Part shown: one piece after another, positions 1-7,882 of the stretch
Position numbering within the stretch: position 1 is the stretch's first letter
Layout: each line of letters opens with the position of its first letter
The notes under the pieces: generated by a model
Told to the model about the DNA's origin: nothing
Seen by the model: the letters and a program-made list of their open reading frames with translations, nothing else
Database searches by the model: none
Made by a program: the position numbers and the translations under genes
From: Burkholderiales bacterium
Lineage (GTDB): Bacteria > Pseudomonadota > Gammaproteobacteria > Burkholderiales > SG8-41
Assembly (NCBI GenBank): GCA_036262035.1
Contig: DATAJS010000023.1
Span: 217,982-281,981, forward strand
Length of the DNA stretch: 64,000 nucleotides
Direction: 5' to 3'

Positions 1-114
1 ACGTCGACGGCCATGAGGGCATCCTTGCGGCGCTTCGGGTGCATTGATCCTACAACCGCGGCGGCCAAAGCAGGCAAGCTGGACGGCGACGCCTTTGCCT
101 TCGCTGCGGCATAG
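1..114 (+). CDS. possible 3' end of a gene entering from the left
   Basis: An open frame from base 1 to a TAG at 112-114 gives 37 residues ending in an Ala/Lys/Gly-rich tail. It would converge on the Bug gene with only 4 bp between the stops, which fits the packing here. Another frame ends at a TGA at 45-47 and cannot be excluded. Too little is visible to name a product. Confidence 0.25.
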   Translation, partial: TSTAMRASLRRFGCIDPTTAAAKAGKLDGDAFAFAAA

Positions 115-118
115 CCCG

Positions 119-1087
119 CTACATCTCCCCCTGAATCTTCCGCTCCTTGGCGATCGCGCGCCACGACGCGATCTCCTGCCGCAGCAGCGCGTTGAACGCA
201 TCCGAAGTCATGCCGCTCACCGGCTGAGCGCCCTCGGCATTCAATCTCGTCTTGATGTCGTCGGCGACGACGATCTTCTGGATCTCGGCATTGATCTTCG
301 CCACCGTCTCTTTGGGCGTCCTGCCCTGCGCGAACAGGCCCCACCACGTCGACGCCTCGAAGCCGGGGACGCCTGCTTCCGCGATCGTCGGCAGCCCGGG
401 CATGAACTGCGAGCGCTTCGCGGTCGTCACGCCCAAAGCGCGCAGCCGGTTCGATTTGACGTGATGCCAGGCCGCCGGCAGGCTGGCGAACATCATCGGC
501 ACGTGGCCGCCGACGACGTCGGTGACTGCGGGCGCGATCGACTTGTAAGGCACGTGCACGATGTCGATCTTCGCGCGCGACGCGAAATCTTCGGCGACCA
601 GGTGAACGATCGTCCCGGTGCCCGAGGACGCGTAGTTGATGGTATGCGGGCGCGATCTCGCGAGCGCGATCAGCTCCTTCACCGACTTCACCGGCAGCGA
701 CGGGTGCACGACGAGCAGCAGCGGCCCCTGCCCGATCATGGTGACGCCGGTGATGTCGTTCGCCGGATCGAACGGGAGCGATGCGCGCGTCGCCACGGTC
801 GTCGTGTAGGTGATCGTCCCGAGCAGCAGCACGTGTCCGTCCGGCGGCGCTTTCGCCAGGTAGTCGAAGCCGATCATCTGCCCCGCCCCGCTGCGGTTCT
901 CGGTCACCACCGGCTGGCCATAGCGCTCGCTGAGCCTGGCGCCGATCATGCGGGCGATGATGTCCGCCGATCCGCCCGGCAGACCCGGCACCACCATGCG
1001 GATGAGCTTGGTCGGATACTCCTGAGCGTGCGCGGCGGCGCTCATCGAGACTGCCGCGAGCGCGCAAACCGTCGTAGCGATGCGCAA
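119..1087 (-). CDS. Bug/TctC-family periplasmic solute-binding receptor
   Basis: A 322-residue extracytoplasmic receptor of the tripartite tricarboxylate transporter (Bug) family. It has a Sec signal peptide with probable cleavage after AHA (residue 21), followed by the family opening YPTKLIRMVVP, a GGSADIIAR loop, the ENRSGAG turn, and HVPYKS near the middle. Bug proteins bind carboxylates or other small organic acids in the periplasm and pass them to a TctA/TctB permease or to a sensor. No permease gene lies next to it, so it is an orphan receptor and its ligand cannot be read from sequence. The divergent neighbour is a serine hydrolase, which may process the same compound; that is inference. 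Confidence 0.93.
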   Translation of the reverse strand: MRIATTVCALAAVSMSAAAHAQEYPTKLIRMVVPGLPGGSADIIARMIGARLSERYGQPVVTENRSGAGQMIGFDYLAKAPPDGHVLLLGTITYTTTVATRASLPFDPANDITGVTMIGQGPLLLVVHPSLPVKSVKELIALARSRPHTINYASSGTGTIVHLVAEDFASRAKIDIVHVPYKSIAPAVTDVVGGHVPMMFASLPAAWHHVKSNRLRALGVTTAKRSQFMPGLPTIAEAGVPGFEASTWWGLFAQGRTPKETVAKINAEIQKIVVADDIKTRLNAEGAQPVSGMTSDAFNALLRQEIASWRAIAKERKIQGEM

Positions 1088-1166
1088 GGCTCACCTCCTC
1101 CTCGTTGGAATTTGCGGGCGAGACGCAGAGGTAGTATAGCGAGCGTTCCCTTTACGGATTTCGACG

Positions 1167-2390
1167 ATGCCATCCCACATACCTTCCATCCCACGCGCCG
1201 AGCCCGAAGCGGTCGGCTTATCGAGCGAGCGCCTCGGCCGCATCGGCGCCGCGGTGAACTCGGAGATCGCCGCAGGCAGGCTCCCCGGCGCGGTGATCGC
1301 GATCGCGCGCCGCGGCAAGCTCGCTTACCTCGAGGCGTTCGGCCATCTCGACCGCCAGGCGCAGACCGCGATGCCCGTCGACGCGGTATTCAGCATCGCG
1401 TCCATGACCAAGCCCATCGTCAGCGTCGCGGCGCTGGCGCTCTACGAAGAAGGCCGGATGATGGTGAACGAGCCGGTCAGCCGCTATCTGCCGCAGCTCG
1501 CGAAGCTGAAAGTCGCGACGGCGCGCGCGCATGCCGACGCCGAGCACGTCGGCGACAGCGTTCCCGCGCAGCGCGAGATGACCATCCAGGACCTGATGCG
1601 CCATACCGCCGGCGTCACCTACGGCAATCGCGGCGACACCGCGTTCTTCAAGCGCTACCTGAGCTCCTCATCCGACGTTGCGGAACGCATGAGCGGCGGC
1701 GAATTCCTGAGGAAGCTGGCGGAGCTGCCGCTCCACTACGAGCCGGGCTCGAAATGGGACTACGGCTTCGGCTTCGACGTGCTCGGCCTCGCGATCGAGG
1801 CGGTGACGGCGCAGCCGCTCGCGGCGTTCCTCGACGAGCGCATCTTCAAACCGCTGGGCATGAACGACTCGGGTTTCGTCGTTCCGCCGGAGAGCGTGCA
1901 TCGCTTCGCAAAGGGGCTGCCGTGCGATCCGCTGACGGGCAAGCCGCAACCGATGCGCGACAGCACCCAGCCGCACAAATTCGCCTGCGGCGGCGGCTGC
2001 GGCGTGTCGACGGCGCAGGACTACCTGCGCTTCGCGCTCATGCTGCTGAACGGCGGCGCGCTCGACGGCACGCGCATCCTCGGCCGCAAGACGGTCGAGT
2101 ACATGACCGCCGATCACATCGGCCCGGAGATCGACTCGAGCCGCCTGCGCCAGTGGCCGAACATCAACGGCTACGGCTTCGGCCTCGGCGTCGCGGTCCG
2201 GCGTTCGGCCGGCGGCGGGGGTGCCGTCAGCTCGCGAGGCGAGTTCAACTGGGCGGGCGCGACCGGGCCGTACTTCTTCGTCGATCCTTCCGAAGAGCTC
2301 GCGGTGGTGTTCATGGCGCACGCGCCCGGCACCATCCGCTTTTACTTCAGGCAGTGGCTGCACGCGCTGGCGATGCAGGCGCTGGTCTAA
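1167..2390 (+). CDS. beta-lactamase-family serine hydrolase (class C/EstB-like)
   Basis: A 407-residue serine hydrolase of the beta-lactamase/penicillin-binding fold. The nucleophile motif S-M-T-K is at residues 79-82. The second motif starts at Tyr199 (YGFGFDVLG), in the esterase-like Y-x-x form rather than the Y-x-N of true AmpC enzymes. The third motif is W-A-G-A near residue 362, replacing K-T-G. These substitutions are typical of EstB-type esterases and argue against antibiotic resistance. There is no clear signal peptide, so it is probably cytoplasmic. It ends 9 bp before the Ldh-family gene on the same strand, and the two are probably co-transcribed. Confidence 0.9.
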   Translation: MPSHIPSIPRAEPEAVGLSSERLGRIGAAVNSEIAAGRLPGAVIAIARRGKLAYLEAFGHLDRQAQTAMPVDAVFSIASMTKPIVSVAALALYEEGRMMVNEPVSRYLPQLAKLKVATARAHADAEHVGDSVPAQREMTIQDLMRHTAGVTYGNRGDTAFFKRYLSSSSDVAERMSGGEFLRKLAELPLHYEPGSKWDYGFGFDVLGLAIEAVTAQPLAAFLDERIFKPLGMNDSGFVVPPESVHRFAKGLPCDPLTGKPQPMRDSTQPHKFACGGGCGVSTAQDYLRFALMLLNGGALDGTRILGRKTVEYMTADHIGPEIDSSRLRQWPNINGYGFGLGVAVRRSAGGGGAVSSRGEFNWAGATGPYFFVDPSEELAVVFMAHAPGTIRFYFRQWLHALAMQALV

Positions 2391-2399
2391 AATCAGGGG

Positions 2400-3419
2400 A
2401 TGAGCAAAGACATCGTATTGAGCGTCGCAGAGGCCACGACGCTCGGCATCAAGGCGCTGCGCGCCATCGGCCAGTCGGAAGAAGAAGCCAAAGTCATCAC
2501 CGCGCACCTCGTCGACGCGGCGCTCTGCGGCTACCCGTTCGCGGGGCTGCCTCGCATCCTCACCATCAACGATCATCCGCGCACGCACCAGCCGCGCGAG
2601 CCGGTCAAGGTCGTGCACGAAACCGAGGTCTCGGCGATGATGGACGGCGGCAACAACGTCGGCTATTACGCGGTCTACCAGGCGATGAAGACCGCGATCG
2701 CCAAAGCGAAGAAAAGCCGCATCGCGATCGTCGGCATGTATCGCAGCCAGATGAGCGGTCGCAACGCGTACTACCTGGAGCACATCGCGCGCGAAGGCCT
2801 GGTCGGCATCCACATGGCGACCGGCGTGCACCTCGTGCTGCCGCACGGCGGCGCGAAGCCGGCGCTGGGCACCAACCCCATCGCGTTCGCGTTTCCGACT
2901 TCGAGCGATCCGTTCATCGTCGACTTCGGCACCGCCGGTATGATGCTCGGCGAAGTGATCCTGCGCAGCCGCACCGGGCAATCGCTGCCCGAAGGCATCG
3001 CGATCGACGCGAACGGACAGCCGACCACCGATCCGCACGCAGCGCTCAAAGGCGGCGTCTTCCCGTTCGGCGACCACCGCGGCTACGCGCTGTCGCTCGG
3101 CATCCAGTCGATGTGCCTGCTCGCGGGCGCGTCGCGCGCGTACCCGAAGCAGGACTACGCCTTCATGTTCCTCGTGTTCGATCCCGAGGTGCTGATGCCG
3201 CGCGGCGAGTTCGACCTGGCCCTGCACGATCTGATCGAGAACGTGCGCAATACGCCGCGCCTCGACCCGAACGAGCCGATCCGCATCCCTTCGGAGCGCG
3301 CTTTCCGGGAACGCGAGAAGAACCGCACGCTCGGCATTCCCATAGCAAAGGAAGTGCACCGGCAGCTCGTGGCGCTCGCGGAGCGAGCCGCCACAGCCTG
3401 GAGCTCGTCGCCAGCATGA
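2400..3419 (+). CDS. Ldh (malate/L-lactate dehydrogenase)-family protein, atypical active site
   Basis: A 339-residue member of the NAD(P)-dependent Ldh_2/YlbC/YiaK family. It has the conserved central stretch HGGAKPALGTNPIAFAFP (about residues 149-166) and the later PFGDHRGYALS segment. The family normally carries a histidine in a GHxSHG-type motif near residue 44 and another in an SNHFG-type motif near 117. Here the aligned stretches read CGYPFAGL (43-50) and YRSQMSG (114-120), so both histidines appear to be absent. It may belong to a divergent subclade with a different reaction. It follows the serine hydrolase directly and converges with a broken DUF72 gene. Confidence 0.85.
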   Translation: MSKDIVLSVAEATTLGIKALRAIGQSEEEAKVITAHLVDAALCGYPFAGLPRILTINDHPRTHQPREPVKVVHETEVSAMMDGGNNVGYYAVYQAMKTAIAKAKKSRIAIVGMYRSQMSGRNAYYLEHIAREGLVGIHMATGVHLVLPHGGAKPALGTNPIAFAFPTSSDPFIVDFGTAGMMLGEVILRSRTGQSLPEGIAIDANGQPTTDPHAALKGGVFPFGDHRGYALSLGIQSMCLLAGASRAYPKQDYAFMFLVFDPEVLMPRGEFDLALHDLIENVRNTPRLDPNEPIRIPSERAFREREKNRTLGIPIAKEVHRQLVALAERAATAWSSSPA

Positions 3420-3428
3420 CGAAGTTCG

Positions 3429-4137
3429 TTACGTCACGCGCCCCTTCCACGCCTCCTGAAGCATCGTCGCGAAGCGGCAGCCGAGCGCTTCGTCCTCGTG
3501 CATGAAGTAGACGTAGGTGCGGTCGAGGCGCCGCTCCGCGATGCGCCCGGCCCACGCGGCGAGGTCGGCCTGGTCGTACTGCGTGCGGCGCAGCCGCACG
3601 TAGGCGCAGTCCGCGGTGACGACGTACGGCGTATCGCCCTCTTCGTTGTCGGTGACGCAGAACATCGCGCCGCGCTCGCGCAAGGTGTCGTACACGTCGT
3701 CGGCATGCCACGTGTCGTTCCCGGAAGTCGAACGCAACGCGCTTCTCCCGCGGCAGCAGCGCGAGGAAGTCGCGTAAGCGCGGGACGTCCTTCTTCAGGT
3801 AGTGCGGCGTCTGGAAGAGGATCGGGCCGAGCTTTCCGCCCAGGGCGTCACAGCGCCGCAGGAATTCCGCGACGGTCGATTCCGACTCCTTGAGGCGCTG
3901 GTCGTGCGTGATACGCCGCGGCGCCTTCAGCGTGAACGTGAAGCGCTCCGGCGTTTCGTCCGCCCACTGCGCGAGCACTTTCTCCGACGGCATGCGGTAG
4001 AAGGTGTTGTTGATCTCCACCGTCTCGAAGCGGTCGCCGTAGTAGCGCAGCATCTCGCCGACGGCCAGCTTTTCAGGATAGAAGTGGCCGAGCCATTCCC
4101 TGTACGAGTAGCCGCTGGTGCCGGTGAGCAGTCGCAT
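3429..4137 (-). pseudogene. DUF72 protein gene with a single-base frameshift
   Basis: The start at 4137 gives a typical DUF72 N-terminus (TGTSGYSYREW, then NNTFYR and FTLKAPRRITH), up to VAFDFRE. The C-terminal half, from NDTWHADDVYDTL to the end, continues in a different frame. Removing one C from the CCC run at 3720-3722 joins them as FDFR-NDTWH and restores a protein of about 235 residues, the usual size for the family. DUF72 proteins are TIM-barrel-like and functionally uncharacterised. This is either a real one-base insertion that inactivates the gene or a homopolymer sequencing error; no other damage is visible, which favours error or a very recent mutation. Confidence 0.85.
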
Positions 4138-4254
4138 GGGATCGATGCTAACCCGCGGCGACGCCGCGCGTGGCGGCATGCCGTTTGCACCGACGGCAAA
4201 AAAGACAACCTTACACGCCGCCCGCTCACCCACGCGTGCCACCGCGGGCCCGGA

Positions 4255-4526
4255 AGACTTTCGATGGCGAAGACTGCGGGTACGGCGCCGACGACAACGT
4301 CGACGCGGCGACGAGCCTCGCGACCCTGCTCGAGCTCGGCGGCCACACCGTGAAAGTCGTCCACGACGGCTCGATCGCGCTGACCGCGACGGCGGAGCTC
4401 CGGCCCGACGTGATCCTGCTCGACATCGAGGACCAGCGCCGCGCATCCGAGGCCGGCTTCACCCACCACGTGACCAAGCCCGTCGATCCCGGCAGGCTGG
4501 AGCAGTTGCTCCGGGTACAGGCCTAA
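4255..4526 (+). pseudogene. internally deleted response-regulator receiver remnant
   Basis: One frame reads DDNVDAATSLATLLELGG, then RPDVILLDI, then directly EDQRRASEAGFTHHVTKPVD and RLEQLL. These are the beginning, the phospho-acceptor strand and the end of a receiver domain. The part that should lie between LLDI and EDQ (the MPxxDG turn, helix 3, and the strand bearing the conserved Ser/Thr) is missing, roughly 30-35 residues. The N-terminal strand before DDN is also scrambled. No start codon gives a convincing complete domain, so it is a relic. Its stop overlaps that of the DsbA-like gene on the other strand. Confidence 0.7.
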
Positions 4527-5053
4527 GGCCGGAGCGCCTTCTCCACCGCGCGCTCGAGGAGCTGCACCCCGAACGACACGTCGCACAGCGCGCCGTCGAC
4601 GTAGAACGTCGGCGTGTGACGTACCGCGAGGCGCCGGCCTTCGGCGACGTCCTCGCGCACGCGCGGCACGTGCACGTGATCCCTCAGCTCTTCCGAAAAG
4701 CGCTTCAGGTCGAGCTCGAGGTCGGTCGCGAGCTCGCGCAGCCGCGGAAGCTGGAGGCGCGGCTGGCTGTCGAAGAGCCGGTCGTGCATTTCCCAGAAGC
4801 GGCCCTGCGCGGCGGCGGCTTCGGCCGCCTCGGCCGCGAGCAGCGCGTGAGGATGGACTTCCTCCAGCGGGAAATGGCGGAAGACGAGCCGCACGCGGCC
4901 CTCGAAGTGCTTCATGATCACCGCGACCGCGGGCGCCGCCTGCTTGCAGTTCGGGCACTCGAAATCGCCGTACTCGACGATCGTGACCGTAGCGTCCTGC
5001 GCGCCGCGTATGTGGTCCGAAGACGAAACGGGATTCGGGATGCTGTCGCTCAT
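4523..5053 (-). CDS. DsbA-like thioredoxin-fold protein
   Basis: A 176-residue thioredoxin_4/DsbA-like protein with redox motif C-P-N-C at residues 33-36, after the strand VTIVEYGDFE. It has a helical insert (AEAAEAAAAQGRFWEMHDRLF) and the cis-Pro region RHTPTFYVDG, followed by a C-terminal helix. An ATG upstream in frame exists, but GGGAG lies just before the ATG at 5053, which I chose. No signal peptide follows this start, so the protein is probably cytoplasmic, unlike periplasmic DsbA. Proteins of this type often act as thiol oxidoreductases or disulfide reductases in stress responses. Its partner is unknown. Confidence 0.85.
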   Translation of the reverse strand: MSDSIPNPVSSSDHIRGAQDATVTIVEYGDFECPNCKQAAPAVAVIMKHFEGRVRLVFRHFPLEEVHPHALLAAEAAEAAAAQGRFWEMHDRLFDSQPRLQLPRLRELATDLELDLKRFSEELRDHVHVPRVREDVAEGRRLAVRHTPTFYVDGALCDVSFGVQLLERAVEKALRP

Positions 5054-5256
5054 GATCGCTCCCATCGAATGTATCTCGCCGATATTGTCGCAAAGTTCAC
5101 GGCGAAGGTCAGGCGCGGCCGAGCTGTTGCGTGAGGGTATCGACGGCTTTATAACGGCGGAAACGTACTGAAACCCGAGCGACATATTCGCCGCCACGGT
5201 GTGGCGCATCATGGCGAACGCGCGACCGACCGCGCGCCGACCCTGGGGGGGACGAC

Positions 5257-5985
5257 ATGAAACCACGCCTGGCCGCCGTCATCCTGGGCCTCTCGATCGC
5301 CGCAACGCTCACCGGCTGCGCCACTGCGCCCGGCTCGCCGGATCCCTACGAGCCGTTCAACCGCAAGGTGTACAACTTCAACGAGGGGCTCGACAAACGA
5401 GTGCTCCAGCCGGCTGCGAAAGGCTACCGGGCCACGGTGCCCGAGTTCGTGAGGACGAGCATCGGCAACGTGTTCTCGAACGTCGGCGATGTGCGCAATG
5501 TGCTGAACAACACCCTGCAGGGGAAATTCGCGACGGCGTACGGCGATCTGGGCCGCATCCTGATCAACTCGACGATCGGCGTGCTCGGACTCTTCGACAT
5601 CGCCTCCGAGGCAGGCATCGAGAAGCACAACGAGGACTTCGGGCAGACGCTCGCGGTCTGGGGCGCGCCGCGCGGGCCCTACCTCGTGCTGCCGCTGCTG
5701 GGCTCGAGCAACGTGCGGGACGGTTTCGGCACCGCGGTCGACTTCGCAACCGATCCGCTGTCCCTGGTAAACCCGGTCGGCGCCCAGCTCGCCGTGCAGG
5801 GCACGCGCGTCGTCGACACTCGCGCGGGGCTGCTGGACGCCGGTAACCTGCTCAATACCGCCGCGCTCGACAACTACCTCTTCGTGCGCGACATCTACCT
5901 CCAGCGCCGGGAGAGCCTGGTGCGCGACGGGCGCATGGCCGCCGACGTGGAAGCGGCCTATCGCGAGCTCCGGGCGGGCGATTAA
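5257..5985 (+). CDS. mlaA: MlaA (VacJ) outer-membrane lipoprotein
   Basis: A 242-residue lipoprotein with lipobox L-T-G-C (Cys21) and the family start DPYEPFNRKVYNFNEGLDK. It continues with the conserved RILINSTIGVLGLFD and EDFGQTLAVWG stretches and the PLLGSSNVRDG turn. MlaA sits in the outer membrane with a porin and removes misplaced phospholipids from the outer leaflet, handing them to MlaC and MlaFEDB in the inner membrane. Those partners are not in this window. The gene stands alone between the leftward DsbA-like gene and a convergent EthD-like gene whose stop overlaps its own. Confidence 0.95.
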   Translation: MKPRLAAVILGLSIAATLTGCATAPGSPDPYEPFNRKVYNFNEGLDKRVLQPAAKGYRATVPEFVRTSIGNVFSNVGDVRNVLNNTLQGKFATAYGDLGRILINSTIGVLGLFDIASEAGIEKHNEDFGQTLAVWGAPRGPYLVLPLLGSSNVRDGFGTAVDFATDPLSLVNPVGAQLAVQGTRVVDTRAGLLDAGNLLNTAALDNYLFVRDIYLQRRESLVRDGRMAADVEAAYRELRAGD

Positions 5986-6656
5986 GGTTCAGCCGACACC
6001 GTGATCTGCAGCGTGTAGGTGTCGCGCACGATGTCCGCGCCCGCGCCGTTGCGCCGCAGCGCCGCGTCGTTGAGATACGCTTCGCACAGCTCTTCGAGCG
6101 CTGCGACCGACACGCCCTCGACGAGCACGATCCGGTTCGGCACGGTGGTGGGACGGCCCTGGCGCTCGACCGGCACGACGGCGCTCGCCTCCCGGTCCGC
6201 GATCATGAAGTGCGCACCCGTGATCTCGGCGATGTTCGACAGCGCCGGCAGCGCTTCGGTGGTCAGCCACGCTTCGAGCGACTCTGCGCGTGCGCCGTCG
6301 GGGTCGAAACGCAGCGTCAGCGCGGCGCCGCCCATGCCGATGCCGAAGGACGCGCGCACCCGCGCGAGCCCGCGCGAGGCATTCTTCACGAACGGCGTCG
6401 TGCGCTGCGTGAGCGGGCTCGGCGCGTTCGCCTTCATCATGTACGCCTCGCTCGTCGGCACGCCGATGTTCTCGACCTCGTAGCACACCAGGAAGTCGCG
6501 GCTCGCGCGCGCCGCGATGTAGCGCCGGCCGCGCCTGAACCCCGGAATGGCGACGCGGCCCACCATGTGCTCGCGGCTGTGCCACTCGTAATACGCGTGG
6601 CGGTGCTCCACCGCCACGTCGCTCCAGTTGATCATCACCGCTTCGCCGAAGAGCAT
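5982..6656 (-). CDS. EthD-like/dimeric alpha-beta barrel protein, function unknown
   Basis: A 224-residue protein starting MLFGEAVMINWSD, followed by YEWHSREHMVGRVAIPGFRRGRRY, a pattern (YEWxxxEH, IPGFxRGRRY) seen in small dimeric ferredoxin-like barrel proteins related to EthD/DUF4286. Two such halves seem to be present: residues 1-100, and a second one containing RFDPDGA and RIVLVEGV. Members are found in catabolic clusters, but none is known to me with a proven reaction. The decayed Bug gene lies directly upstream on the same strand. Confidence 0.6.
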   Translation of the reverse strand: MLFGEAVMINWSDVAVEHRHAYYEWHSREHMVGRVAIPGFRRGRRYIAARASRDFLVCYEVENIGVPTSEAYMMKANAPSPLTQRTTPFVKNASRGLARVRASFGIGMGGAALTLRFDPDGARAESLEAWLTTEALPALSNIAEITGAHFMIADREASAVVPVERQGRPTTVPNRIVLVEGVSVAALEELCEAYLNDAALRRNGAGADIVRDTYTLQITVSAEP

Positions 6657-7013
6657 CTGTCGTCACTCCTGATGGGGCTGCGCGAGCACAGGCGCCGTAA
6701 ACGGCTGCCGCCCACGCCCGCCGAGCCGTAGTTGAGCTTGCCCGGCGCGGCCTGCGCGAGCGCGATGAGCTCCTTCAGCGTCTTCGCCGGCACGCTTTGG
6801 TGCGCGGTCAGCGCGACCGGCGCGGTCGCGACGAGGATGACCCCGCTGAAATCCGCTGCTGCCCGGTACGGGAGCTTCGGATTGAACGCGGCGTTCACCG
6901 CCGGTCGGAAAACCGACGAGCATGCGGATCGGCCGCGTCGGGTACGCCTGCGCCGCCGGCGCGGCCGCAGCCGCTACCGACAAGGCGACGAACAGCGTTG
7001 CGCGGGCGCGCAC
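6657..7013 (-). pseudogene. decayed Bug/TctC receptor gene
   Basis: The start at 7013 gives an intact signal peptide ending AAQA and the Bug opening YPTRPIRMLVGFPTGG. The frame then changes, and the next recognisable Bug sequence (NPKLPYRAAADFSGVILVA, then VPAKTLKELIALAQ and PGKLNYGSAGVGGS) lies in another frame. About 55-60 residues of the usual first lobe are missing. After GVGGS the homology stops, where more than half of the protein should follow. This is a remnant with at least one internal deletion and a truncated 3' end. Confidence 0.85.
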
Positions 7014-7023
7014 CGGCGCAGCG

Positions 7024-7728
7024 CTACGACAAGCCCTGCACCGGGATGCACGCGCCGTGCACCGCTTTCGCGGCGTCGCTGCACAGGAAGGCGATGACGT
7101 TGGCGAGATCGCGCGGCGCCACCCATTTCGCAGGATCGGCTTTCGGCATGTCGCGCCGGTTGGCGGGCGTGTCGATGATGCTCGGCAGCACCGCGTTCAC
7201 GTTGATGCCGTGCGCGCGCTGCTCCGCCGCCATCGATTCGACGAGCGCCTGCAACGCGCGCTTCGAAGCGGCGTAGGCGCCCATGTTCGCCTGCCCGCGC
7301 TGCGCGCCCATCGCCCCCACCGCGACGATCTTGCCGCCGCCCGCCTGTTTCATCGGCGGGATCACCGCGCGCGCGACGTTGAGGAACGCGCGTGCATTGG
7401 TGTTCATCATCACGTCCCACGTCTCGTCGCTGATTTCGTGCACCGCCTCGCCCATGCGGAAACCGCCGGCGATGTGGCACACCGCGTCGAGTCCGCCCAA
7501 ATCCGCGACCGAGCGCTGCACCGCGGCCGCCACCGCCTGCGCATCGAGGAGATCGCACGCATAATGTTTCGAGGTCGCCGACTCCGCGCCGAACGCGGAC
7601 GCCAGAAGCTCACCGCTCCTGTCGAGCAGCGCGAGCGACGCGCCCTCGTCGGCAAACGCCTTCGCGACCGCGCGGCCGAGCGTGCCCGCCGCGCCGGTGA
7701 CGAGAACCTTACGAACGGTCTTGGCCAT
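7024..7728 (-). CDS. SDR-family oxidoreductase lacking the catalytic serine
   Basis: A 234-residue short-chain dehydrogenase/reductase. The nucleotide-binding motif TGAAGTLG is at residues 11-18, an AGG motif at 87-89 stands in for NNAG, and the catalytic Y-x-x-x-K is Tyr152/Lys156 (YAASK). The residue 13 before the tyrosine, normally the catalytic serine, is Ala139 in the stretch VAVGAMGAQ. An Ala at this place also occurs in dihydropteridine-reductase-like SDRs. I take the ATG at 7728; the frame is open further upstream but lacks family sequence. The gene overlaps the small upstream gene by 20 bp and is the last gene of the Rieske operon. Confidence 0.88.
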   Translation of the reverse strand: MAKTVRKVLVTGAAGTLGRAVAKAFADEGASLALLDRSGELLASAFGAESATSKHYACDLLDAQAVAAAVQRSVADLGGLDAVCHIAGGFRMGEAVHEISDETWDVMMNTNARAFLNVARAVIPPMKQAGGGKIVAVGAMGAQRGQANMGAYAASKRALQALVESMAAEQRAHGINVNAVLPSIIDTPANRRDMPKADPAKWVAPRDLANVIAFLCSDAAKAVHGACIPVQGLS

Positions 7729-7882
7729 CGATCCCCCTTTGCAGTTCGGCCTGCAGCCATGCATACCATGCCGGCGACCCCTCGCCGGTGTACGACGAGA
7801 CCTCGAACATCTCCGGGACACTCCCGCGCTTCTGCGCGGGTGCGAGCGAGACGCGCAGCGCGGTGCGCACGGCGTCGGTCAT
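7709..7882 (-). CDS. 57-residue protein of unknown function in the Rieske operon
   Basis: The ATG at 7882 overlaps the stop of the Rieske gene as ATGA, and the 3' end overlaps the SDR start, so it is translationally coupled on both sides. The protein starts MTDAVRTALR and contains a region PAWYAWLQAELQRGID near the C-terminus, predicted helical. No cysteine, signal peptide or membrane segment is present. The tight coupling is the main argument that it is real. It could be a small subunit or a stabilising partner of the Rieske protein; I do not recognise the family. Confidence 0.6.
   Translation of the reverse strand: MTDAVRTALRVSLAPAQKRGSVPEMFEVSSYTGEGSPAWYAWLQAELQRGIDGQDRS

Noticed and set aside
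1167..2390. Class C beta-lactamase conferring resistance.
   Set aside because: The Y-x-N and K-T-G motifs are replaced (YGF, WAGA) and there is no signal peptide; an esterase-like hydrolase fits better.
44..3505. A 1153-codon open frame on the plus strand covering several genes.
   Set aside because: It is an Arg/Ala-rich frame without domains, crossing well-supported genes on both strands. Long empty frames are expected at this G+C content.
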